Notes: a model not told the origin generated them from the sequence alone. DNA of 64,000 nucleotides from Ipomoea triloba (GCF_003576645.1 NC_044925.1:9839515-9903514); one strand, 5' to 3'; positions 53,679-64,000 are shown, numbered from the stretch's first letter. A program made the numbers and translations.

Positions 53679-56472
53679 ATGGAGTCCAGCGTTAGTTCTT
53701 GCAGCCCGACGAACTCCCCTAGTTCGTCGGAAGATGTGGGTCGTGGCATAGACTACGACGTTTTTGTGCAGCAGATGAGTGGTGCCGACCCTTATACCCC
53801 CGGCTATGCTCCTACAGCTCCCAATGACTCACTGGCAGTAGATAGTTTTCTTCCTATTCCTGAGGGTCCTGATGTACAAGCCACTTTTGGTTTTTACCCC
53901 ATCGAGGTGCTAGTGGGAAGTAATCCCCTAGAGTTTATAGTTTATTACCCTTACCCGTGGGACCCGAGTCCTCGCGAGTATTGGGAGGAGTTGTAACACC
54001 CCAATTTTCAACTCTTACATTTATTACAAAATCCGTAATAAAACGCTGCGGAAGCTTACATCATATCAACAGAAAATCGGGTGCTACCGCCACACCTAGA
54101 GTGAATTCTATCACCTCTTTGACAAACTCCACTCTAAGTGCACAGGCTAAACTTACAACATTAATAACAATCCCTGTCTACATCAAAGAGTAGACCTCAA
54201 CCTGTACTTCCCTTCTATTCCGAGCTCATCGGCTACAGGGGCCCACACTAATTTGCAATTGATAAGAAACACATTGAAGTGCAGTTAGCGCGACGGCTAA
54301 GTAAGGANNNNNNNNNNNNNNNNNNNNNNNNNNNNNNNNNNNNNNNNNNNNNNNNNNNNNNNNNNNNNNNNNNNNNNNNNNNNNNNNNNNNNNNNNNNNN
54401 NNNNNNNNNNNNNNNNNNNNNNNNNNNNNNNNNNNNNNNNNNNNNNNNNNNNNNNNNNNNNNNNNNNNNNNNNNNNNNNNNNNNNNNNNNNNNNNNNNNN
54501 NNNNNNNNNNNNNNNNNNNNNNNNNNNNNNNNNNNNNNNNNNNNNNNNNNNNNNTAACAATAATTTTCATACTCAAAAATTTTCCACTTAGTTTCCCCTG
54601 AGTAAGCACTTTGAACATTTCTCAATTCTCCTTCTCAAACCTTGGGCAGTGGCATTTCCCTGCCTTCCCGTCGGTCTCCTTATCCCAACCTAGGGCCATG
54701 GCACTCCAGCCCTCCCATAGGTCCAACCTTATTCCAACCCCGGGCCGTGGCGTTTAAGCCTTCCCGAAGGTCCCCACCTTATTCCAGAAACTAAGGGTTT
54801 GAAAACATTTTTCTTTTTCTTTCCTGGAATCAAACAGTATTTTCAAAATAATTTATTTCATCCAAATATGGTTGTGAAGTATTTTCAAAATAATTTATTT
54901 CATCCAAATATGGTTGTGACATCCCAAAATTTCGTCACTAGTTTTGTTACAAAAAAAAAAAATATTTTTGTCAAAATTGATTTTGACAGTTTCTGTCCAG
55001 AAATTACAGTTTTGCGCAGTCCGAAAGATTGAGCCGGTAAAAATAGTTCCCGAACTCTTTTTCACTTGAAATTTTTATGGTAGAACCCTAACTCATAGTA
55101 CTTGATGTTCATAAGAATTTTTGGTCACCTAGGTTCACGAATTTACACAGAAAATTCCATTTTTGCCCTTGGCAGTGTGCTGTCCAGCATTTTTCCTTCT
55201 CTGGACCAGTTTTGGGAAAAATTCCGAAAACCATACTTATACTACTCCAAAAATTATGAAAGTTTATATGCGGCTCCTACACTTATAGAACTACATGTAT
55301 AAAAAAAATTGGACCAAAATAATTTACCGATTTTTCCCAGAAATTCACGGAAGTTACTGACAGAAATCTGACCTGATTTCCTTTCTCTATTTCCACAAGT
55401 ATAAGCTTATATAGACATAAATACAACATATACAAGCATATCCAAGCTATGAACTTGTATACGAAAATATTCCCAAAGCTCCAAAAACACCATATTTCAA
55501 CTAAAATCAATTATCCAAATTCAAGTGACTAATTCCAACTTAAGGGAATTCCTTACCTCACAAGTGTGTAATATCACCGTAAAAGTAGTCTTGAACCTTT
55601 ATCCCCGAGTTTCACCGAAAAACCCTAGGTAGAATACACCACCATAACAACATATTTAAGAAATCTTTACCTACAATCAAGTTCTAGGGAAGAAATCAAG
55701 ACTTTTTAACCGACTAAAACCGCAAACATACCGAATAGTTGAAGACTTGTGTGGAGATTGGCTATGGAAGCTTGAAGCAAGGAAGAAGAGGATGAAGAAG
55801 ATGAAAGCTCACACTCTCTCCCTCTCTTGGTATTTCAGCCAAGGCAAGACCAAAAGGACAAGGGGAATAAACATGTTTTAGACACTTAGTACTTTGAGGG
55901 GAATGTTTGCATGGAAGAATTAAAATAGAATAAAATAATGGTGTATTTTTAAACTTATCAGTTGGGGTCCAAACAGATAAAGTTTCGGTAGAAAATAATC
56001 AGGATAGAATAATTCTCGAAACCAAAAATTTATTCCAGACTAACCCTCAAAATTGGGCTAGGTTCGGTACACCGCGAAATTTTAGCGATGTACGATCAAA
56101 ATAAATTTTCGCTGCTATGGGCTGATTTAATTGAATAGGAAGTTCAAGAATAATAATATGGTGTCTAATAATCCATTTCCTAGGATAATCGGGTCCGAAT
56201 ACCAGCTCCTAAAATTTTACGGTTCGTGACCGGCACGAACGATCGCAACTTAATAACAACTATACTTCCTTAAAAAAAATTATTTTGAAGCATCGGTCAC
56301 TTATCTTATGAATGTCATAGCTTAAAGACATATTTTCTGACGAGGGGTTACAGGAGTGGTCTATAGTCATGGTCACTTCTCGTTTCCTAGACCATATCAC
56401 ATGGTTCGAAGGGGAATGGCACCTGGTCTGGGGTGAGTTTACGGGTCCGGCGTATCGCCAGATTGAGTAAGC
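53679..56472 (+). CDS. Conserved LTR-internal ORF, copy B, split by a solo LTR
   Basis: Segments 53679-53991 and 56360-56472. If the solo LTR and one copy of its GGAGT duplication are ignored, the frame continues without a break to TAA at 56470-56472, for 141 codons. Features are MESSVSSCSP, a YDVFVQQMSGADPYTPGYAP segment, FGFYPIEVL, YYPYPWDPSPREYW, then FLDHITWFEGEWHLVWG. The last block is almost identical in the copy at 57.9 kb. The protein is acidic and rich in Tyr, Trp and Pro. I recognise no domain; function unknown. Confidence 0.65.
53992..56354 (-). mobile_element. Solo Del/Tekay LTR inside another Del/Tekay LTR
   Basis: TGTAACACCCC to GAGGGGTTACA, flanked by GGAGT at 53987-53991 and 56355-56359. 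On the minus strand it begins TGTAACCCCTCG like the other family members. A gap of 247 unknown bases (54308-54554) covers the region where its own LTR ORF would start; the branch/acceptor block is visible at 54250-54300. Confidence 0.92.
54308..54554. other. Assembly gap (247 unknown bases)
   Basis: A run of unknown bases; the frames that cross it are meaningless. Confidence 0.99.
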
Positions 56473-56805
56473 AGGATACCCGGAAGGTCCGTAGGGGTTT
56501 ATTCCTTTTTGTGTAAATGTTTTGTAGCTAGGGAAGTGACTAATCCTGAACTTATGTTTTGGCCCGTTAGGCAAAAACCTCGGTACATACTCTATAAATA
56601 TTTATATATATATATATGTATGTATATTATCTCAAAATGAGTGGCTGTGTTTGTTGAATGAAGTTTCTATTAGCCTGTGCACCTGTCGCGGGGTCTGTCA
56701 AGGGGATGATAGAGCTCGTTTTGGGTGTGGCGGTAGCACCTTGGGTTGTACGGCAAGCCAGACTCCTCGGGATGTACGGTAAGTCGACCCATGGGTGTTA
56801 CAAAG

Positions 56806-56818
56806 TGGTATCAGAGCC
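56806..56818 (+). other. Primer-binding site of the Del/Tekay element (initiator Met tRNA)
   Basis: TGGTATCAGAGCC, three bases after the LTR end GTGTTACA. Confidence 0.93.
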
Positions 56819-57241
56819 TAGGTAGTGTCATAACCTAGGTTACGCCAGAGCCTTAGTTTGAGTCAGCCTAAGTTGTTAAGACTGCCCTAAGTCACTATTT
56901 CAGCTAAGGTTAAGTATGAGCTTTTGGAGCAGAGTAGGAGACCGGGCGGCATAAAAAGGGGGTACCTCATCTGTACTTTACAAAATCTCTTGATTCTGGT
57001 TGATTGAATGATTTGATATGTATTTGTGATTGTTTGCATGTGCTAATCATTGCTTATGATTATTGCAAGTAGGGTTGATAACATACTGCATGACTAACTG
57101 CTATGCTAAATGAAGCATCTGTTTGAAATAAGGGGAGTTGCCCTATAAGACTTGAGTAGTTACTAGGCTAATTGCTTAGCTAGTTAACTTCTTAAGAAAT
57201 CTTGTCATTTGGACACTAACTTGTAACTGTCGTTTAGTGAA

Positions 57242-57985
57242 ATGCCTCCCAGACGAAACGTACTTGCTGGGGATAGCAGTGATGTCTCGGCGATGGACCG
57301 TATGGCCATGGCAATGGAACAAATGGCTGAGTTCATGATGGCTCAGCAAGTTCATAATCAAGCCCAAGTGCAACCACGGGTCGATGTTACTAAAGCCATA
57401 GCAGCTAGACAACCACCGTTTTATGCGGGGGAAGAAGACCCGGTGATCCTTGAAGAACGGATCAGAACATTTGATAAACTGCTAAACGCTGTGAATTGTC
57501 CTGAGGTACAGCGAGTGTCTTCTGCAGTGGGCTCATGCAGCCCAGCGGACTCCGATCCATCGGAGTTTGAGTTCCCCGTTCTAGATTACGATGATTACAT
57601 GCAGTTTTTGTCTGATGATGACCCGTACGCCCCCGGCTACGCTCTATATCCTCCAGTGCTGACATGTACTCCCGACCCTGTGCCCACTTCTGTCTCACCG
57701 GCGGTACCAGTTTGGTCACCAGTCCCTGTTGAATCGTTGTGCCCTCTAGACATTATTCAGGCTAGCTATGGGTTCTACCCCATAGAGGTTTTACCCGATA
57801 GTGATCCTCTCGAGTTTGTTGTTCGCTATCCTTACCCGTGGGACCCGAGTCCCCCGGAGTATCATGACGAGTGGATGATGCATATCAATACCTGCAACTT
57901 TCTGGACCACATCACCTGGTTCGAGGGTGAGTGGCATCTCCTTTGGGGCACCTACACTGGCCCAGTGTACCACTCGTTAGACTAG
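57242..57985 (+). CDS. Fusion frame: Del/Tekay gag N-terminus joined to the LTR-internal ORF (copy C)
   Basis: Residues 1 to about 95 are the start of a chromovirus-type gag (MPPRRNVLAGD, FYAGEEDPVILEERIRTFDK, NCPEVQRV). From about residue 95 (57520) the sequence is LTR-ORF copy C: GSCSP, LDYDDYMQFLSDDDPYAPGY, VPVWSPVP, QASYGFYPIEVLPDSDPLEF, YPYPWDPSPPEYHDEW, FLDHITWFEGEWHLLWG, and the end VYHSLD. The join falls at SSAV, where gag and the LTR ORF share similar codons, so the frame is kept. It is 247 aa. The parent gag would continue with the capsid core, which is lost. Confidence 0.7.
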   Translation: MPPRRNVLAGDSSDVSAMDRMAMAMEQMAEFMMAQQVHNQAQVQPRVDVTKAIAARQPPFYAGEEDPVILEERIRTFDKLLNAVNCPEVQRVSSAVGSCSPADSDPSEFEFPVLDYDDYMQFLSDDDPYAPGYALYPPVLTCTPDPVPTSVSPAVPVWSPVPVESLCPLDIIQASYGFYPIEVLPDSDPLEFVVRYPYPWDPSPPEYHDEWMMHINTCNFLDHITWFEGEWHLLWGTYTGPVYHSLD

Positions 57986-58314
57986 GTAGTGTCTAGGGTG
58001 GGGAGTCAAGCCTGATCTCTTTTTGTGTATATATATCTTTTGTAGCCATGTTAGTGCTAAGATGGCTAGTGAGGTCGGGGCTAATTCAAACTCTCTTGGT
58101 GGGATGTAACTAAACTTCGGTACTTGTTAGTGGCTAGTTTAGCTACTCTTTTGTTGATGCCATGAATATATATATATCAAAGTTACGATGGTCATGATGA
58201 TATAGTACAGTTTCCTTGTCTTTAGCCTGTGCATCTAGAATGAATCCTATCTGTATGTGATTGGGTTTAGTCTAGGTGTGGCGGTAACTACTCCGATTGC
58301 TCGGTACAGCCGAG
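57967..58314 (+). mobile_element. 3' end of Del/Tekay LTR, followed by junction to Athila-3
   Basis: Downstream of the ORF stop come the conserved tail words TTTTTGTGTATATAT, GCCTGTGCATCTAGA and GGTGTGGCGGTAAC. After about 58305 the sequence is minus-strand Athila-3 LTR. The same piece recurs at 60132-60484. Confidence 0.8.
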
Positions 58315-60131
58315 GGAGTTCGTGGCACTTTACCAAGTTGCGTCACACTTTGGAATCCCACATCCTCATTCGGTTGGAGCATTTCATTGAACACTTTGTC
58401 TACCACTCCTCTCGGATCTTGTCCTTTCGGACTAAGAGCGGAGATGTGGGTGAGTTAGACTCGTGAGTGGCCGCTATCGCGCACACACTCACTTCCTTTG
58501 GGTTTGTTACCTAATGTGGCCACAAAAGGCACAAAGCTTGAAGAACATCATCCACACAAGTTCATCATCCAACAACAAAGCAACTCACAATTCAAAGCAA
58601 TAATATCAAACATCCACATAGATCTACCTTGGGGCCACCAATCCCCTATCTAGTCTACTCTATCATGCTAAAGAAACAAGAAAAAGAAAGGAAATCTCAA
58701 AGAAACAAGTATTGAATTAGAAATTGGAGAGAATAGTTACCACCCTTAGAAATGGGATCTTTACAATCTTGATCTTGAAATCCCAATCTTCAATCTTGCC
58801 CTTGGATCTAATCTAAACTATGAGAGAAAGGAATTTTCCCCCAAGAGTGGAGAAAACCCTTGGTGTGTGTTTGCATAGTGTGAGTGAAGGTGAAGTGATA
58901 AAACGAAGAGTTAAAATCCTCGAGTGTCGTGTCTCTCAAGGATGAGGAATGGGAACCGAATACATGTGTTGGCATTTAAGAGGTTGAAGAGAAAGAGTTA
59001 CGGGAGTGCTAAGGGTTGGATTCATTTGTAAAAAGGGGAAGGTTGATAGTGGTTGTGTAAAATAAAGAAAAGTAAAGTGGAGATTGGGGCTTTAGGCTTT
59101 TCCATGTGGTTTATCTTTGGTTGGTTTTGCGAGTGCAAGCTGTGGAATAGACTAGGGAGTTCATGGCACACTACCAAGTGGCGTCACACTTTGGACTCCC
59201 ACATCCTCATTCGGTTGGGGCATTTCATCGAACACTTTGTCTACCACTCCTCTCGGATCTTGTCCTTTCGGACTAAGAGCGGAGATGTGGGTGAGTTAGA
59301 CTCGTGAGTGGCCGCTATCGCGCACACACTCACTTCCTTTGGGTTTGTTACCTAATGTGGCCACAAAAGGCACAAAGCTTGAAGAACATCATCCACACAA
59401 GTTCATCATCCAACAACAAAGCAACTCACAATTCAAAGCAATAATATCAAACATCCACATAGATCTACCTTGGGGCCACCAATCCCCTATCTAGTCTACT
59501 CTATCATGCTAAAGAAACAAGAAAAAGAAAGGAAATCTCAAAGAAACAAGTATTGAATTAGAAATTGGAGAGAATAGTTACCACCCTTAGAAATGGGATC
59601 TTTACAATCTTGATCTTGAAATCCCAATCTTCAATCTTGCCCTTGGATCTAATCTAAACTATGAGAGAAAGGAATTTTCCCCCAAGAGTGGAGAAAACCC
59701 TTGGTGTGTGTTTGCATAGTGTGAGTGAAGGTGAAGTGATAAAACGAAGAGTTAAAATCCTCGAGTGTCGTGTCTCTCAAGGATGAGGAATGGGAACCGA
59801 ATACATGTGTTGGCATTTAAGAGGTTGAAGAGAAAGAGTTACGGGAGTGCTAAGGGTTGGATTCATTTGTAAAAAGGGGAAGGTTGATAGTGGTTGTGTA
59901 AAATAAAGAAAAGTAAAGTGGAGATTGGGGCTTTAGGCTTTTCCATGTGGTTTATCTTTGGTTGGTTTTGCGAGTGCAAGCTGTGGAATAGACTAGGGAG
60001 TTCATGGCACACTACCAAGTGGCGTCACACTTTGGACTCCCACATCCTCATTCGGTTGGGGCATTTCATCGAACACTTTGTCTACCACTCCTCTCGGATC
60101 TTGTCCTTTCGGACTGAGAGCGGAGATGTGG
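58315..60131. repeat. Tandem 841-bp LTR units
   Basis: Starts GGGAGTTC(G/A)TGGCAC; the unit at 59156 repeats the unit at 58315, and a third partial copy starts at 59997. The frames at 59053 and 59894 repeat with an offset of 841. Confidence 0.9.
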
Positions 60132-61440
60132 GTGAACTAGACTCAGTGTACCACTCGTTAGACTAGGTAGTGTCTAGGGTGGGGAGTCAAGCCTGATCTC
60201 TTTTTGTGTATATATTCTTTGTAGCCATGTTAGTGCTAAGATGAGTGAGGTCGGGGCTAATTCAAACTCTCTTGGTGGGATGTAACTAAACTTCGGTACT
60301 TTTAGTGGCTAGTTTAGCTACTCTTTTGTTGATGCCATGATATATATATATCAGTTACGATGGTCCATGATGATATATACAGTTTCCTTGTCTTTAGCCT
60401 GTGCATCTAGAATGAATCCTATCTGTATGTGATTGGGTTTAGTCTAGGTGTGGCGGTAACTACTCCGATTGCTCGGTACAGCCGAGGGAGTTCGTGGCAC
60501 TTTACCAAGTTGCGTCACACTTTGGAATCCCACATCCTCATTCGGTTGGAGCATTTCATTGAACACTTTGTCTACCACTCCTCTCGGATCTTGTCCTTTC
60601 GGACTAAGAGCGGAGATGTGGGTGAGTTAGACTCGTGAGTGGCCGCTATCGCGCACACACTCACTTCCTTTGGGTTTGTTACCTAATGTGGCCACAAAAG
60701 GCACAAGCTTGAAGAACATCATCCACACAAGTTCATCATCCAACAAAAAGCAACTCACAATTCAAGCAATAATATCAAACATCCACATAGATCTACCTTG
60801 GGGCCACCAATCCCTATCTAGTCTACTCTATCATGCTAAAGAAACAAGAAAAAAGAAAGGAAATCTCAAAGAAACAAGTATTGAATTAGAAATTGGAGAG
60901 AATAGTTACCACCCTTAGAAATGGGATCTTTACAATCTTGATCTTGAAATCCCAATCTTCATCTTGCCTTGGATCTAATCTAAACTATGAGAAAAGGAAT
61001 TTCCCCAAGAGTGGAGAAAACCCTTGGTGTGTGTTTGCATAGTGTGAGTGAAGGTGAAGTGATAAAACGAGAGTTAAAATCCTCGAGTGTCGTGTCTCTC
61101 AAGGATGAGGAATGGGACCGAATACATGTGTTGGCATTTAAGAGGTTGAAGAGAAGAGTTACGGGAGTGCTAAGGGTTGGATTCATTTGTAAGGGGAAGG
61201 TTGATAGTGGTTGTGTAAATAAAGAAAAGTAAAGTGGAGATTGGGCTTTAGGCTTTTCCATGTGGTTTATCTTTGGTTGGTTTTGCGAGTGCAAGCTGTG
61301 GAATAGACTAGGGAGTTCATGGCACACTACCAAGTGGCGTCACACTTTGGACTCCCACATCCTCATTCGGTTGGGGCATTTCATCGAACTTTGTCTACCA
61401 CTCCTCTCGGATCTTGTCCTTTCGGACTGAGAGCGGAGAT
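60132..61440. repeat. Second version of 57967-59290 with many one-base losses (probable assembly artefact)
   Basis: Offset about 2.17 kb. Most differences are single-base shortenings of homopolymers (CACAAGCTTG against CACAAAGCTTG, CATCTTGCCTTGG against CAATCTTGCCCTTGG, GTGTAAATAAAG against GTGTAAAATAAAG). That is typical of unpolished long-read sequence. Confidence 0.8.
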
Positions 61441-62263
61441 GTGGGTGAACTAGACTCGTGAGAGGCCGCTATCGCGCACACACTCACTCCTTTGGGTTTG
61501 CTACCTAATGTGGCCACAAAAGGCACAAAGCTTGAAGAACATCATCCACACAAGTTCAACAAACAAACAAGCAATTCACAAATCAAAGCAATAATAAACC
61601 CACATAGATCTACCATGGGGCCACCAATCCCTATCTAATCTACTCTAGCATACTAAGAAACAAGAGAAAGAAAGAAAATTCAAAGAAACAAGTATTGATT
61701 AGAAATTGAAGAGAATGGTTACCCCCCTGAAAAAGGGGATCTTTACAAGCCTTGATCTTGAATTCCCAATCTTCCTTCTTGCCCTTGATCTATTCTAAAC
61801 TATGATAGGAATTTTCCCCCAAGAGGGGAGAACTCTAGATATATCTACTCTATTCTATTCTATGCTATTAATTTCTGATCTCCTCTAGGTTTAGGGCAAA
61901 CGGGATTTATATAGGTGACAAAGAAAGAGGAACAAATTTCCCAAAATGGCCCTTGGCCCGACCACGCTTGTTCACACGCGTGTGAGCGGCGTGGTAGCTC
62001 TCTGGAATAATTCCACGCCTAGCCACACGCGTGTGAGGCTGCGTGGGACGCTACTGCATTTCGGCTTGTATGTCTTTTGCTCTATTTTAGCTTCAAATCC
62101 CTCTCCAACCTGTGAAATACTTCAAAACTCTTCCTAGAAATGTTGTTAGAAGAAATTGATCGCATTTGAGCTAAAATGCATGCAATTGTTGTAATCGGAT
62201 GTCAAAACGATGCACTTTAATCTAATAAGGACCCCTTATAAGTGCTATCCTTGGCGCTTATCA

Positions 62264-64000
62264 AAGTTTCCACACTTAAACCTTGCTTGTCCTCAAGCAA
62301 GCATACTTTTCTAAGCCCTAATCATATAAGCACCAAGGATAGTTTTTCTCTCGCGGTTGATTGATCAAGTGATGTGTAGGTGTTCGAAGTTGAGCGGGTG
62401 AAATCCCCTACACTATCTACCAATACTGCTAAACTCGTGCCAATCAAATGTAAGAAATATACTAAGGAAGTCAAGGTCTAGAGAGATGGATATTTCATGA
62501 GAACATTTTTGTTCACGCCTTTCAAGCATGCAAGTGACAAAAGAGTTTTCACCTTGTATTTTCTAGGGGCCTCAAGCCGATCCGACTAGTGGGACCGATG
62601 CTCATCCCTTAGCCAATTTCCAACCTAACGCCAAAGCCTCTTTACAGAATATAAGTGAGGGCAGGGACATGGACCGCTCATCACCATGGCTTGGGCGATC
62701 ACTCTATTTTCTCTCTTCCTAGGATAACGTCATCAGGCTGCCCGACTTCACATGGAGATCCATGCTTTTTCGAAGGTTAGTGCAATGGGTGGCTGAATCC
62801 TAGCGAAGTGGCTCACCTCCTCTCTCATCTTTCAAGTTCTCTTCGGGGTAACCGACTTCACATGGATCTCCATGCTTTTTCGAAGACAGTGCAATGGTTA
62901 ACCCTTATCCAGACAAGATGGCTCACCTCACTTTTATCTCAAGGAATGGCCTTTTGCCTTTATTCACGTTTCACCATATCAACCCCTCATGCCATTTTCT
63001 AGGGATTAGGGATTGTTTTCACTCAAAGCTCACTTAGGCTCTCCTTTTGCCCCATATCCCGCTAAGATTAATTCAGTTTCCAGGCCTCGCTATTCTTATC
63101 TTTCTAAAACTCAAAGGATTCACACTCCCACTTCGAGAGATCCTTGACTGGGGTCCAAACAAAATACAAGGTGAAAGCATGCAAGCACTTCATCAAAAAT
63201 TTTCAATTTGGGTCGGTATGTGCAAGTTGGTGCAAAGTGAAGCTTCCAAAGCATATTTAAGACATTCAATCCTTGGCACAAGGTTAGGAGCCCTCCTAGA
63301 TAGTATTGGCAATAACACACCCTCTAGGTTCCTATACCTTATTACTTAATCAATCAACTGTTTCAAAAAGCATACACCCTTTCCACACTTAAAAATAAAC
63401 ATCGTACTCGATGTTTCCATAAGGAACGGAGGAAAGAGGATATATGTTTAAGGGTTCTACACACGCCACTTTTCCACACTTAAAAGTGCGAACTAGGCTA
63501 AAACAGTTCTAACAAATAGACTACATCCGACAAAACAATTTTATGCAGCTCTTCATTTGCGATTCTAGAAAATAAAGCAAACCAAAACAGGGCATTGAAT
63601 TAGGATAAAAGAAATACTTACAATTTGTATCCTTATCAAAGTTTTTGCAATCTATGTTTGCCCTTCAAAACTTGTTCAGAGTAAAGGTAAGGAAATAAAT
63701 TAGGAATTGAAATTATACCTTTCAAGATTGGTCTTTCATGGTTGTTGGTTGAGTGGTCCCTTCTTCTCCTTATTTGTGGGTTGCCTCCCATAAGCGCCAC
63801 GTTTAACGTCTTTGGCTAGACAAAACGTGCAAGATAAAACATAAACAGGAATATAGCTAAAAATATAAACAAAAGTAAAGAGATTGTCCACAATCAATTG
63901 TTCAGAATTATCAGATCACAAGTTATCATCATCAGAATTTGTCTTTTCTCTTCTTCAGTTTCTTCCTTCCTTCATACTCTCTTGATTTCCTTGATCTCTC
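62264..64000 (-). mobile_element. Athila-3 internal 3' region
   Basis: Starts with the polypurine side (AAGTTTCCACACTT on plus). It matches reversed Athila-2 sequence at 38400-39370 (CATGGA(G/T)(C/A)TCCATG, CCGAT(C/G)C(C/G)ACTAGTGGGA). At 63790-63818 it has the Athila junction block AAGCGCCACGTTTAACGTC. The coding part lies beyond the right edge. Confidence 0.78.

Larger units (their letters stand above)
51189..58305 (+). mobile_element. Del/Tekay-type gypsy element, internally deleted
   Basis: Layout: 5' LTR 51189-56802 (TGTAATACCCC to GGGTGTTACA, split by a solo LTR), primer site at 56806, gag start at 57242, then a deletion joining gag to the 3' LTR near 57520. The remaining 3' LTR piece ends near 58305 in GGTGTGGCGGTAAC. 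No pol remains. It sits inside the older LTR that starts at 49125. Confidence 0.85.
58315..62263 (-). mobile_element. Athila-3 LTR (minus) with internal tandem copies
   Basis: On the minus strand the LTR starts at 62263 with TGATAAGCGCCAAGGAT. Palindromes TCACACGCGTGTGA (61972-61985) and CACACGCGTGTG (62024-62035) precede a TATATAAA-type box (61906-61913 reversed). The U5 side shares GACAAGATCCGAGAGGAGTG with Athila-2. Copies of an 841-bp unit start at 58315, 59156 and 59997; a block from 57967 on is then repeated from 60132. Confidence 0.8.

Noticed and set aside
54226..54625. Frames made mostly of unknown residues
   Set aside because: They run across the 247-base assembly gap.
59053..60166. 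Repeated 84-90 codon frames (59053, 59894)
   Set aside because: They arise from tandem 841-bp LTR units; no domain and the frame is lost in other copies.

Overview
The window is nuclear DNA of a flowering plant, most likely a eudicot. The evidence is GT-AG introns with AT-rich sequence, a plant-specific PB1-domain RAF-like kinase gene, and Athila, Tat/Ogre-like, Del/Tekay-like and Mutator-like elements. I cannot name the species. Four gaps interrupt the sequence: single unknown bases at 16255, 49611 and 50951, and a 247-base run at 54308-54554.

Region 1 (1-10.8 kb) holds the only convincing host gene. It is a minus-strand PB1-domain / RAF-like protein kinase of the plant B4 group. It has two non-coding 5' exons, a 965-codon first coding exon (6622-9516), a short linker exon (6406-6486), and two kinase-domain exons (369-521, 36-199); the gene runs off the left edge. 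The 5.9-kb intron that separates the regulatory part from the kinase domain holds two mobile elements. One (2767-3872) has long terminal inverted repeats and carries a captured fragment of an LRR receptor-kinase gene. The other (4472-5844) is a small non-autonomous LTR retroelement with clear target duplications, primer site and polypurine tract.

Region 2 (10.8-18.5 kb) is intergenic. It has a 419-bp fold-back MITE, a degenerate CTTAAG minisatellite, microsatellites, a second MITE, and an LTR-like block with 20-bp and 106-bp tandem repeats, itself duplicated around the unknown base at 16255.

Region 3 (18.5-44.7 kb) is a stack of nested LTR retrotransposons. A plus-strand Athila-type element (Athila-1; LTRs 18559-19957 and 43299-44653; gag remains) contains a minus-strand Tat/Ogre-like element (about 21.6-42.4 kb). 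That element is broken by a 3-kb Del/Tekay-type LTR (23888-26945), a solo Athila-2 LTR (29419-30665), and a nearly complete non-autonomous Athila-2 element (31964-40623). Athila-2 encodes an unknown acidic protein and the ATHILA 3' ORF but no polymerase.

Region 4 (44.7-47.6 kb) holds Mutator remains: a GRF zinc-finger pseudogene facing a MuDR-type transposase fragment with SWIM and zinc-knuckle motifs.

Region 5 (47.6-64 kb) is LTR material again: LTR fragments, artefact-like duplications at the unknown bases, a deleted Del/Tekay element (51189 to about 58305) whose 5' LTR contains a solo LTR, and a minus-strand Athila-3 LTR with internal tandem copies and adjoining internal sequence.

The most unusual signal is a conserved open reading frame of about 140-150 codons inside the long Del/Tekay LTRs. 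It appears in three diverged copies, and where upstream sequence survives it sits directly behind a branch-point and splice-acceptor signal. A second signal is paired CG-rich palindromes placed upstream of TATA boxes in several different Athila-lineage LTRs and in an internal region before the Athila-2 3' ORF.
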